Positions 11,766 through 21,162 of a DNA stretch of 64,000 bases are shown here, piece by piece. A model generated the notes under the pieces. That model was given only the letters and a program-made list of their open reading frames with translations. It was not told where the DNA came from and did not search any database. Source of the stretch: Holtermannia corniformis (lineage: Eukaryota; Basidiomycota; Tremellomycetes; Holtermanniales); NCBI GenBank assembly GCA_001599935.1, contig BCIJ01000032.1, positions 17,556 to 81,555 on the forward strand, read 5' to 3'. How positions within the stretch are numbered: position 1 is the first letter of the stretch; each line of letters begins with the position of its first letter. The translations under genes were made by a program, and so were the position numbers.

Positions 11766-12211
11766 TGTAGTATTGAGCTTCCTTGACTGCGAGGGAGACT
11801 CGAGGGCCGCAGGGTTACCTAGTCATTCTCGAGCCACACGGGGCGGACATGGCCGGTCCAACGTCGTGATCCGCCGATCTCGCCATCGGCACGACATCCT
11901 CAAGACGTGTTGGTCAGCGATTGACCGGCTCGGCCGACGTATAGCCCCTGCAGGGCGTGACCATGCAATGAAAAGGTGGTACTCGCACTGATTCGCCCTC
12001 AGCAGCAAAGCAGGCGCACCGGGACAAGGCCCTCGATCGGTCACGTGATCACCGGCTTGCTCCGTGGCGTGGCAGATTGCGACAGTTGACCTCACGCCTT
12101 TGCTGACTACACGCCCGAAAGTCGGCCAGCCGGACCAGGGCGCAGCTCATTCATTGACGGGGGATGCAAGCGTGACAGCAGTGTCAGAGCTTGACCAGGC
12201 AACCAAGCAAC
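11766..12211. promoter_or_regulatory. Bidirectional promoter between monooxygenase and MDR oxidoreductase
   Basis: This 446-bp gap separates two divergently transcribed, intact oxidoreductase genes, so both promoters must lie here. It contains a perfect palindromic E-box at 12041-12048. No open frame in it looks coding. Shared control of the two genes is inferred from the geometry. Confidence 0.6.
12041..12048. promoter_or_regulatory. TCACGTGA E-box (Cbf1-type site)
   Basis: The octamer with its flanks (GGTCACGTGATC) fits the RTCACGTG consensus bound in yeasts by the bHLH factor Cbf1, which with Met4 activates sulfur-assimilation genes. It lies 164 bp upstream of the MDR gene start and 276 bp upstream of the monooxygenase start. 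Binding is not shown; other bHLH factors use the same core. Confidence 0.5.
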
Positions 12212-13602
12212 ATGCCTGTTCCACTCTCGGTCCACACAAGGAAGCGCGCTGCGTCGGGCGAGCGCGCTGCGCCGGCACAGTACACCATCCCCTCGCACCA
12301 CCGCGCTCTGCTTGCGCAGATCCCAAAAGACAACGCCAACCCGTGGTCGCTGGTCGATGCCCATCCAGTACCAGTCCTTGGCTCGGGCCAGGTGGTGATC
12401 AAGACCAACTATGTCGGGTTGAACCCATACGATTGGCAGGGGGTAGCGTTTCGATTCGGCATTGGCCATGAGCCGCGGGTGATGGGCCGAGATGGGGCTG
12501 GCATAATCGTAGCATTGGGCAGCGGGGTCACTCGGTTTAATATTGGCGACAGGGTGAGTCGGCCGCTCCACGCGGATGCGCTTGACGATCGCTAGGTGTG
12601 GTTCTCGGCCAACTCGGCAAAATCGGGCACAAGTGCGTTCCAAGAGTACTCGGTGCACTCTGCGGCCGAAGTCGGGCGCACTCCAGATCATCTCAAAGAC
12701 GAAGAGGCGGCTACGCTCGGTACAGGCTTGATCACGGCCGGTGTGGCGTTGTTCCGCACACTTGGGCTTGAACTTGGCGACCTTGGCAAGAAGACGGACT
12801 CGGCGCCGTGGATACTGTACATAATTCGTGCTCTTGTGATCTCGCTGACGCCTGCAGAATCTGGGGCGGGGCCGGCATCACTGGCGTGTATCTGATCCAG
12901 CTTGCGCGACTGCTCGGCTACCGTGTCGTGTGTGCCGCCTCACCCGTCAACGAGCCGTACGTGCGATCACTCGGGGCCGAGGTGGTGCTCGACCGCTGGA
13001 GGAGTCCGGCAGACCTGGTAGACGCCATTCGAGAAGCCACCGACGACAATGTGAGTGTCATGGGCGGTGGTAGATCGAGCTCACACGTCCAGGTCGCCGT
13101 CGCGATCGACAACGTCGGGAAAGAGACTGCCGCGCTGTGCGATCAAGTCTTGCGTGGCTCCAAGGCGTTTCGCAAGTCTCGCTCGCTCGCGACTCCTGCC
13201 AAACCCTCATCGGCCAAGCTCGTCGCCCTAGCTGGCTCCCCCGGGACCGTCCCGTTCGATGCCGACACGGTCCGCGTCGTCAGCTACCCTCGGATCAGCT
13301 TCAGCACGACGTTCTACGACCATGCCGACTTTTCGATCGCGCTGCTCGACAAGTTTAGCGAGCTGGTCGAGAACAAGACGTTGCTGCCTGCACGGATAAA
13401 GTTCCTCGCCGGTGGGCTGGATGGGATCGAGCGAGGGTTGGATGATCTGCGGCATGGTCGAGCCAAGGGCGGGTACAAGCTCGTTGCGCGTCTGCAGGAC
13501 CGGCTGCCTGGTGTAGAAAAGGTCGAAAAGCGGCGCGCGACTGCCGTCGTGCCCGAAAAGATCGAGGAGCGCTCGAGCAAGCGTGTGCGTGTAGCAGTAT
13601 GA
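12212..13602 (+). CDS. MDR-superfamily zinc-independent oxidoreductase (enoyl reductase/quinone reductase type)
   Basis: NAD(P)H-dependent medium-chain reductase of roughly 415 residues. Visible: the GroES-like N-terminal part (GQVVIKTNYVGLNPYDW, GRDGAGIIVALGSGV, FNIGDRV), the TLGTGLITAGVALF helix, the nucleotide-binding WGGAGITGVYLIQLARLLGY, and SLGAEVVLD at the end of the second strand. Catalytic-zinc cysteines are absent, as in quinone or enoyl reductases. Three introns (about 12554-12595, 12808-12856, 13051-13093) keep the frame. The start is the ATG at 12212. The C-terminus adds a charged tail (EKIEERSSKRVRVAV). It diverges from the FMN monooxygenase, so a role in the same pathway, perhaps product reduction, is a reasonable inference. 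The gene shows no breaks, unlike the genes just downstream. Confidence 0.85.
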
Positions 13603-13759
13603 CGGGGTGTTGAAAGATAGATGTGTAGCGGGGGGAAGATCATGCATCCTTGAGCTTTTTCCTGGTCGTTCATCATCCGACTGCCATTGACGCGCTTGCC
13701 GTCCGCCGCAGGGAGTTTGTAGTTTTGGCATGTCGGCCACTTGGCTGCCTCGCCGTGTA

Positions 13760-14505
13760 CCACAGCCTCGGCTTCGTACTGGCGCACCAGTTGAAGGACT
13801 TGCTGGCCAACCACGACCTCTTCTTGAAAGTGAAGAAACGCCGTGTATGGCGCCAGCCCCGCGCCGTGGTAACGCACGCACTCACCAAGATCAAGTCGAC
13901 GTCAAACGACTTTAGCTGGATGATCCGCCGTAGTCGGTGTATCGGTGAAAGTCGCCGCGGTAGGTAAACGACGAAGCTGTCCAGATGCCGGTAGCGTCCC
14001 TCGTGCTGTTCATGTCAGCGGTCGTCACGACACTGGGTGACCTACATCAAGTCAGTGCTCCCGATCGCTTGAACTTCTGCGCGGTACCAGCCAGAGACAG
14101 TGTTGACGGCGACACGGCCGTTAGTATGTCGATGCCAGCCAGCGACTTTGCTGCAATCATCGGATTCCACGGCCCCGGGCGACCTTGGTCCTCTTGATCT
14201 GGGCGAGGATGGCATGGAAGAATGTGACAATCTGTACAGTCAGCTTGGACTGATACATGCGGGTTCGACAGACCTCGTGCTGCTCGGCGGCACCATAGCC
14301 AGCAAAGAAGCGAATCTGCGTCAAGGCATAGTCGAACCCGTTTTGCTCGGCCAGACGGGCGAGCTCAATGTTGTACTCCGACGAACGGCTTGTGCGTAAG
14401 GGACCTTGCTGACGACGAGGCGGCCAGAGACGTTGGGGACCCTACGATGTCAGAGCTGTCGCTGTGTAACCCAACTCACCAGTAGGCAAATGTGACAGGG
14501 GCCAT
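13760..14505 (-). pseudogene. SfnG-like FMN-dependent dimethyl-sulfone monooxygenase, broken
   Basis: The start is well preserved: MAPVTFAYWVPNVSG across a normal short intron, then LVVSKV, SSEYNIELARLAEQNGFDYA and AGYGAAEQHE, which follow the N-terminus of the SfnG/RutA branch of luciferase-like monooxygenases. The frame then jumps several times: between KV and RTS, before PWNPMIAAKSLAGIDILT, and again before GRVAVNTVSGWYRAE. GIWTASSFTYRGDFHRYTDY is followed directly by the far C-terminal segment RIIQLKSFDVDLIL and FLHFQEEVVVGQQVLQLV. The central part of the enzyme, by comparison with family members more than 100 residues, is therefore deleted. It cannot encode an active enzyme. It lies just downstream of, and convergent with, the intact MDR gene. 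Confidence 0.82.
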
Positions 14506-14839
14506 CACGAGTGTTTACCCCTCTGCTGCAGTCCTGTCTTGACCATAGGCCTCCCCATGGGCACGATCTCTACACTCGTTGACACTGCCATGGTCGTTGG
14601 CAATCGCAGATCATACTACTTGGCAGATGGCAAACTGTCGAGCCCGCACGATGGCATCAACGCGAGCCAGCGACCTCGTTTGCAGCGGCTTGCTCGCAAT
14701 GTAGGTCGAGAAGCCGGGGTGCGAACGAGCAGGCAGGAGGCAGAGCAAGTAACATGACGCTGGTGACCGAGGTCGCGTATCAACCGTCTGCTATCCTACC
14801 TGACCCTCAGGCGGTGGAGGTGAGCTCCTCGGCGGTGAT

Positions 14840-16145
14840 TGTCGCTGACAAACGCAGTACTCATCGTTCAAGGACTAGCCTGTGCCAAAGGACAGTCAAA
14901 GCTGATCTGGCGAGCCCACCAAGTCGGCGAAGCGGTGCATCTCGATGAGAAAGTCCGTGATGCGGCCCATGTCGTCCCACCTCAAGGATGCCGGGTTGGT
15001 CACCCTTCCTGGGACCTGTCGAAGCCGGCGGTGCCGGAGAGACGTGGGTGACTGCTTACCAAGTGATCCGAGTGGTTGCAAGAGCAGACGGCAGCTGGCT
15101 CAGCTGCCGGGCTACCACTACCTCTGTGCGTCCAGTGATATCCTGGAGAGCAATAGCTGACAACGCTAGGGTTCTAGACCGTTTACGTGCTCGCAACTCC
15201 CTACCAGGCTGTCCGATTGCACCACCTTCACACCAAAGCCCAATCCTTCTTCGGCGGCGACGTCAACCTGCGCGATCCCAGCCTGCGCGTCCAAGTCGTC
15301 AATCGGGCTCTTGTGTTTCGGTCACAAGTCGTTTGGAACCGGCAGCAAGGTCTCGGACGTTGGCCTGGCTCCAAGCCGTCAGCCTGGGATCGTATCCGGC
15401 GACGACTGGGTCGACACGCTGGGACGCGCGGCACTCAGAGCGGCAGCGTGAGCATCACAAACATCGAGGTCCTGTGGGAGGATGCTTTGGGTGGGTCTGC
15501 TGCTTTTGCGCGCTCTTCGCTGACTGGTCAGGCTACGAGAAGCAAGCTTTCGTCCCTCGCGGCGCGGTCAACACGCTCACGTTGCCGGTCATACAAGTGG
15601 GTGAATCACTCGACCGGCGCACTCGCTGACAACTCAGCTCGGCTTCACATCGTTCTACCTTGGCATGACCAAAGGCGCGCTTGCTAGCAGCCTCGCGTAT
15701 GCGCGTTCGCGGCTTTTCATGCCGACCGGTACTCAGCCTCCTGCTGGGCGCGGCGAAATCTACGTCCAAGACGGCTATGGAGGACTCTAGGCTGCCGTGT
15801 GGGGCGTCAAAGCTCAAATCGATCTCGCCATTGCGCAAATCTCCGAGCTCCTGCACCGACCCTTGTCCAAGTGCGAGGGTGTGACGACCGAGAAGCACGC
15901 ACACGTCGCTGTCCGCATCGCCGCAGCCAAGCTTCGTGCGGTGCAAGTCGGGCTCAAAGTCACGATTGCGGTGTACGAGTTGCAAGGCGCACGCTCGATC
16001 GGCGGCAAGCTGGGGCTCGACGTTGCTTCCGCGACCTGCGCACGCACAGCCTACATGACCCGATTGCACACAAGAGGGCACAAGTCGGCCGCTACGCGCT
16101 CGCCCAAGGACAGCAGGCTGGCCCGAGCCGACCTGGTACACGTGA
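14840..16145 (+). pseudogene. DszC/SfnC-type acyl-CoA dehydrogenase-fold flavin enzyme, broken
   Basis: Family enzymes of this type use reduced flavin to oxygenate organosulfur compounds or feed the SfnG reaction. Recognisable pieces appear in order but in different frames: EAVHLDEKVRDAAHVVPPQ, LKDAGLVTLP, GPVEAGGAGETWVTAYQVI, RVVARADGSW, LAQLPGYHYL, FGHKSFGTGSKVSDVGLAP, TQSGSVSITNIEV, LGFTSFYLGMTKGALA, AQIDLAIAQISELLHRP, VRIAAAKLRAVQVGLKVT, GARSIGGKLGLDV, and finally RDLRTHSLHDPIAHKRAQVG. Frame changes are needed at several points, for example within 15010-15100, 15360-15480, 15710-15800 and 16030-16045. The end (TWYT then stop at 16143-16145) matches the family's usual end. Divergent from the SfnG-like relic; the two were probably co-regulated when functional. 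Confidence 0.82.
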
Positions 16146-16329
16146 TGAAGATAATCGTCCGAGTTGGCGCCGCTGCCGTGAGGATGATTAGATTGCGCCA
16201 TCTATCGCGACGATAGCATGCCACAGCGCCTAGCAAGAAGCAAACGCATCAGATTCGGAATGCCTCGTGGCCGTCAGAGCTCTGTGTAGCCGTGCGGCGA
16301 CAGGGCGACCGAGATGCATCAAGCGCATC

Positions 16330-17625
16330 ATGACTCTCACCAAGTCACAGACTGCCGGCCAGCACGAGCCCGTCCCAGAGCTCATCCAGCCCTACTCTAC
16401 GTTCACGAAAACGGCAACGGGGCGTACCGTCTGGGCGGCCGAGGACTTCCGGTCGTCTCCCGAGCGCTGGTAACGTCGTTGGACACCCGAACTCGTTCGC
16501 GATCTTGGCGAGGCGTATGCCGCGTTCGAGGCGACTGGCCGGCCGATCACCGAGATCACAAAGGTGAGGTGTGCTTGACTTTGGCATGCGCTAATGGCGT
16601 AGGAAACATACTCGTTCTCACCCGCCGTCGAGGACTTTTTCACCGAGATCCAGGAGGTCGTCAACGGCCCTGGCTTCACTCTGATCGAGGGCCTGCCTGT
16701 GACAGAATGGCCGATCCTCAAGTCGGCAGCGACCTTCTGGCACGTTGTTCGGCGACACTTTGTCCCAGAACGGCAATGGGCACGTCGTTGGGCATGTCAA
16801 GGTGTGTGGTGCGTCGCCCGCCATCTCCAAGCTCACACACGCAGGACATTGGCAACGAACCGACGCAGATCCACAAAGTCCGTATCTACTCGCGAGTGCC
16901 GACTGGCCCTGCAAGCTGCACGCTGACGACGACAGCACCTCTGCCCATCAGTTTTTCCACACCGACGCCGCCGACATCGTCGTCATTCTGTGCCTCCACA
17001 ACGCGCAAGAAGGCGGCGAGAGCGACGTCGTGTCGGCGCACAGGCTGTGGAACACGCTTCAGCCCGAAAGGCCCGATGTGGCCAAACTGCTCGTGTAGCC
17101 AAACTGGTTCTTTAACCGCAAGGGCGAAGTCTCGGACGGGCAGAAGCCATGGGTGCTAAAGTCGATCTACTACTGGCATGACGGCAGGTGAGCGACGTGG
17201 GCTGCGCTAGGCGATACTGACGAGGCAGACTGATACCGCACTATGACCCATACTTTGTCAAGTCGAGTGAGTGCTTGATCGACGTGGACGCCGCGCTGAT
17301 CTACCCAGTCAGCCGCCACTCGCAGCTGGCCTGATCCCTGGGCACTCAAACAGCTCGAGGCGACCGAGCAGACAGCGCAGCGGCTGGCCTTGACATGGTG
17401 TTGAAAGTAGGCGACATCCAATGCGTGGCAGACAGTGCGTCTGGCAGGCCTGATGCGCTCAGCACGCCCGCACGGCGTTCAGACTTTGCGCCGCCAGCGC
17501 AAAGACGACACCTGCTGCGCCTGCGGCTGGCCACGCCCGAGAGCGAGGGCGACAGTGTGTTTGCAAAGCGAGGCGGGATCCAAGTCAACACCCAAGTCGA
17601 GACGTGTGCGCTCGAGGCCGGATGA
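16330..17625 (+). pseudogene. TauD/TfdA-type Fe(II)/2-oxoglutarate dioxygenase, broken
   Basis: TauD-type enzymes release sulfite from taurine or other sulfonates. The copy starts MTLTKSQTAGQHEPVP and keeps VWAAEDFRSSPERW, but an in-frame TAA at 16471-16473 interrupts it before RRWTPELVRDLGEAYAAFE. ITK, a 43-nt intron and ETYSFSPAVEDFFTEIQ follow. A frameshift with loss of sequence sits between FWHV and FGDTLSQNGNGHVVGHVK. The FHTDA segment supplies the Fe-binding H-x-D. A second in-frame stop, TAG at 17096-17098, precedes PNWFFNRKGEVSDGQKPW and YYWHDG; IPHYDPYF and NTQVETCALEAG close it. Two nonsense codons plus frame loss mark it as a pseudogene rather than a mis-spliced gene. Confidence 0.82.
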
Positions 17626-17696
17626 ACGGTAGCAGTGCAGCGATGACAAGGATACATTTTCCCCAACCCTTCCTAGTACATGAGCCACCCTGCGTC

Positions 17697-19458
17697 CTAT
17701 TGCGTGTAGTGCGGACCGGGCGGGGGGTGATACGGATAGTAAGCTTGAGCGTGCGATGCGAGCTCGTGAGGGATATATTGCGGCGGGTACGTTGGCGGCG
17801 GTAGACTTGGCGAGGCGCTCGTCGAGGCCGCAGCCGCTTGAGCGGCCGCTTCCATCTTGAGCTTTTTCGCCTTGGCTTTGCGTCCTGGGCGTCCCTCGTC
17901 CGGTACGCCCGGTTGCACCGTCCACCAGCCACCCTTGCCCGTCACATCCTCGTCACAGCCTTCCGGCTTGGTCGTGCGCACAAACATTTTCCTATCACTG
18001 TCAGTCCCAACCCTGTGCGCGCACCACGACCCACTTCAAGCTGAGGTTATGCCGGATCGAGTTCTGCCATCCGGCCGTCTTTTGCTCATCGAGCATCTTG
18101 AAGAACGGGAAGCGATCGGCGATACTCTTGTAGATTTGCGCGAGCTGGAGCTTTTGGCCCGGGGCAGACTCGATCGCGTACCGGATCATCTCGTGGTATG
18201 GGTACGGTGGTTTGGTGAGCGGTGCAGAGGTCGACGGATCGACGGCTTGACCGACGGCACGCGATACCGACGAAGTATGCGATGTGACGCTGCCCGTTGT
18301 GCTCCTCGGCGGCCTCGCTTGGCTCGGCCGCGCTTTGGACGGCCCAGCACGAGGCGCAGGCATCGCGGCCGGGATCGTGTTCGACGCTTGATCGTCTTCC
18401 GAGCCGAACGCGGCCGACGACGCGCCCGGTGACGGTTTCGTCACGAGCCCGAGCGCTTCCACAACATCAGATTCCTCGAGCACGCCGTGCAGCGCCACGG
18501 TCGAGGCCGCGCGCGGTTTCCGATCCCGATCATCTTGGATCGGTTGGCGTTCGGCACCACCGATCGTTCGTCTGCGCTTGCGCGCGTCCTCGCCTGTGGC
18601 TGGCGAGTTTTCGACGTGCGCAGCGGCGACGAGGAGGCCGTGTAGGCCGTCGGGCGTGGTGGCGCGTCTCTGTCGACCCTTGCCCTTGCCCACGGCGCCG
18701 TGGGGGCTCCTGCTCGCTTTGCGCTTGCGACCGGGCTGGACGGGCGTCTTTTCACTCATCGCCGCGAGCTCTGCAAACTCGTCGAGCACGGAGCGCGCAG
18801 GCGTGCCGTGGACGTTGTCGCCGCTCCCGTCCGAGCCCGTCTCGGACGGGAGAGCGTTCCAGACGAGACCCCGGATCATCGGTTGATCGCCCGAGGTGGC
18901 AGGCCACTCCCATTTCGCTTCGGGAAAAGCGCCGAGGACGGCGAGCGGGAGAGCCTCGCGCGAGGGGACGCAGGATGCAGGGAGCTGTTGGAGCAGCAGC
19001 GAATGAAGTGAGAGTAGGGATTGGGATGGGGTCGCGTTGGTGTGAGGCGGTGGCGAGTGCTTGAAGTTTTCCTGCAGCCTGGTCAAGCGTCAGCTCTGTG
19101 CGTGCGGATCGAGCACGACGCACCACTTTGCAAGATCAAACCCGGCCGCTGAGCGGGTCATGACCCGACTACGGGCCTTGGCTGTAGCAGAGTGCTGCTG
19201 GGCCTCGAAGGGCGGCTGCAACACCATCCCGGCACTCTTCCCGCGCGTCTCCCTGCCGACGGCATCGGCCTCTTCCTCATCAAACAATCTACGTTCAACA
19301 GGCGCGAACGGGAACGGCCCGTCGAGGCTTGCAGATGAACGGTGTTGGGGAATCGTCGTGGTCGTGGAGCGCGTGGTCGGACGTGTAGACGTTGGAGAGT
19401 GTGAATGGAGGGGGGTGGGGTATGCGGAGATCTCGGGTGCGGTTGATACGGGTTTCAT
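17697..19458 (-). CDS. Forkhead (winged-helix) transcription factor
   Basis: Nuclear DNA-binding regulator of roughly 555 residues. The fork-head domain is complete across an intron: KPPYPYHEMIRYAI, LQLAQIYKSIADRFPFF, WQNSIRHNLSL, then KKMFVRTTKPEG and GKGGWWTV. WQNSIRHNLSL is the DNA-recognition helix signature. The domain sits in the C-terminal third; the N-terminal part is Ser/Pro/Arg-rich with a nuclear-localisation-like KRKASRSPHG. After the domain come a basic RKAKAKKLK block and a Tyr/Pro-rich tail ending GPHYTQ. An intron of 43 nt splits the domain after NLSLK, using the second of two TAG/CAG acceptors. Another near 19087-19130 joins the first exon (ATG at 19458). No FHA domain is visible, so it is not an Fkh1/2-type or Fhl1-type architecture. 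Targets unknown. Confidence 0.87.
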
Positions 19459-21162
19459 GTTGGGGATCTGGCAGTGTCAGCTTGTCGCCGTGGGCAGGGC
19501 ATGATGGGGATGCTTGGGTGGGCACGGCAGCCTTGCACAAGTTGGTAGAGCCAGTACTCGTGCGAGATATAGACCGTTGGCCGCTGTGGCCTCTGACAGC
19601 AGCTGCAGTGTGACCGGGCGGGAGCAGCCAACCAAGGCAGCCAGCGAGATCCGCACGACCAAGCGAGCGAATCCACCCACCGGGCCAGCAGCCAACCGCT
19701 GCTTAATCGTAGCAAGAGAGCAGCAATCATCCGCTGGCAAGGTAGCACATGATCGTGCCGCAGTCGTTTACCGTGCAACACTGGATCTCGTCCCGCTCAG
19801 GCGTCGTCAAGCAGCCAAGCTCACCTGGATCAATGGCTCGAAGCCCGGATCCGTCAAGGGCGGCGAGGAGGGCAGTTGTACGCTCACGCTCGGTGTTTTT
19901 GGTGCTGGTGCTGACGTCGAGGTGTGCTTTGGGTGGTGGAGTGTCAGTTTGAGTGCTACGGGTGGATGGGCCGTTGGGTCGCTGTAGTCGTCGTGGTCGA
20001 GGTAGGATGGGATGGAATCGGATGGGAGAGAGCAGAGGCAAAAGGGAAGGACATACCTCTAGAGTTGCAACATGCATCGTCGTTTGCTTTGTTGTCTTTG
20101 TCCCGTCTGGTTCTTGTTGTCGGCCGTGACGATCCGGTCGCGAGTCGTGGCCGCCGTCGTCGTCGGTGCTCCAAGCGTGTTACCTGACAGTACAGAGTGG
20201 ACGCAACACTGGGAGACGAGGCAGAGAGCGCAGAGAGAGCAGAGCAGCGGCCGGACGTTGTTGATTCGATTTCCTCCGATTCTCAACGGGGTGTTAGTGC
20301 CGTCCTGGCCGTTTGTCTGCTACGATCGCTCGCTTGGGTTCAATGTGTGCAGTGCGAGGGCGCGTACGCTAGAGACTACAGTGCAGTGGGCAGGCGTACG
20401 ACCTGTAGGATCCCATGGCAGCGCAAGACGGCGCAAGGTCAAGAACGCTCCCACAATATTTGGCTCCTGCTCGACGCTCGCTGGGAAAATTGGGGGGTTG
20501 GCTCGGTCACGATATGACGGCGAGCGGCAGCACTCGACCCGACGCTGCACACGGTCCGCAGCCAGTGTGTACAGAGTGGGATCCAACACGACAGGCTGCG
20601 TCTCGAGAGTGAACAGGCGCAAAGACAGTTGGATGCGAGAATGCTAAGATGTGGCAACGTGGCGATCGGGAGGACGGTGACGACCGACCAGACGTGGGAA
20701 CGGCCTGGACACCGCGGTGCAGGCTGCTGTCTACGCAAAGCAAGTCGCGCCGCCCTAGCGCACGACGGTCACTCGCAACAGGTCAAGACGAGGAAAAGTG
20801 ACGGTTGGCATGTCACCAAGACTGCGATCACGTGATCCCAATTCGGCTCAACTCGCTAGCACCCTTCTAGCAGCAGCCATAGATGCATGTCGATCAGTCT
20901 CGCCGTGCGCTCTCTCCGGCTTTGGTCCTCTGTCTAGACCATGTACGCTGCAAAATCGTGTGCATGCCTCGGCCTCTACTGCCGTACCCTATCGCACGCC
21001 GTGTGAGCGCTGCATCCCGCCATCGCCGCCAGCTCCTCTAGCAATCACCCGTGCGATCGTGCTAGCGCAGTGCTAGCGACTCCACCCCTCCCTTCTCCCT
21101 GCTTCCCCTCGCATCTCCGACCTCTTTCAGTCTCCAACAACAGTCACATCGTCGGACAGAGC
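19459..21162. other. 1.7-kb gene-free interval (double promoter/leader region)
   Basis: Between the divergent forkhead and CHO2 genes no reading frame has recognisable domains, conserved splice structure or a plausible product. Several 60-190-codon open frames exist on both strands but look like random GC-rich openings. The interval probably holds long 5' leaders, possible leader introns and the promoters of both genes. It contains one TCACGTGA site at 20828-20835. Confidence 0.5.
20828..20835. promoter_or_regulatory. TCACGTGA E-box upstream of CHO2
   Basis: A palindromic CACGTG core with Cbf1-like flanks lies 328 bp upstream of the CHO2 start. In yeasts, phospholipid and methionine/SAM genes are controlled through E-box sites (Ino2/4, Cbf1), and Cho2 consumes SAM. 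Function here is inferred. Confidence 0.4.

Noticed and set aside
12107..12691. Minus-strand open frame of 194 codons across the MDR gene start
   Set aside because: Antisense to clear MDR motifs (GLNPYDW, GRDGAGI); no recognisable content.
13760..17625. Idea that all frame breaks are sequencing errors
   Set aside because: Breaks are concentrated in three neighbouring genes, include two clean nonsense codons and a large internal deletion, while adjacent genes need no correction. Errors cannot be excluded for single sites.
18297..19064. Plus-strand Arg-rich open frame of 255 codons
   Set aside because: Antisense of the forkhead gene's Ser/Pro-rich region; no motif.
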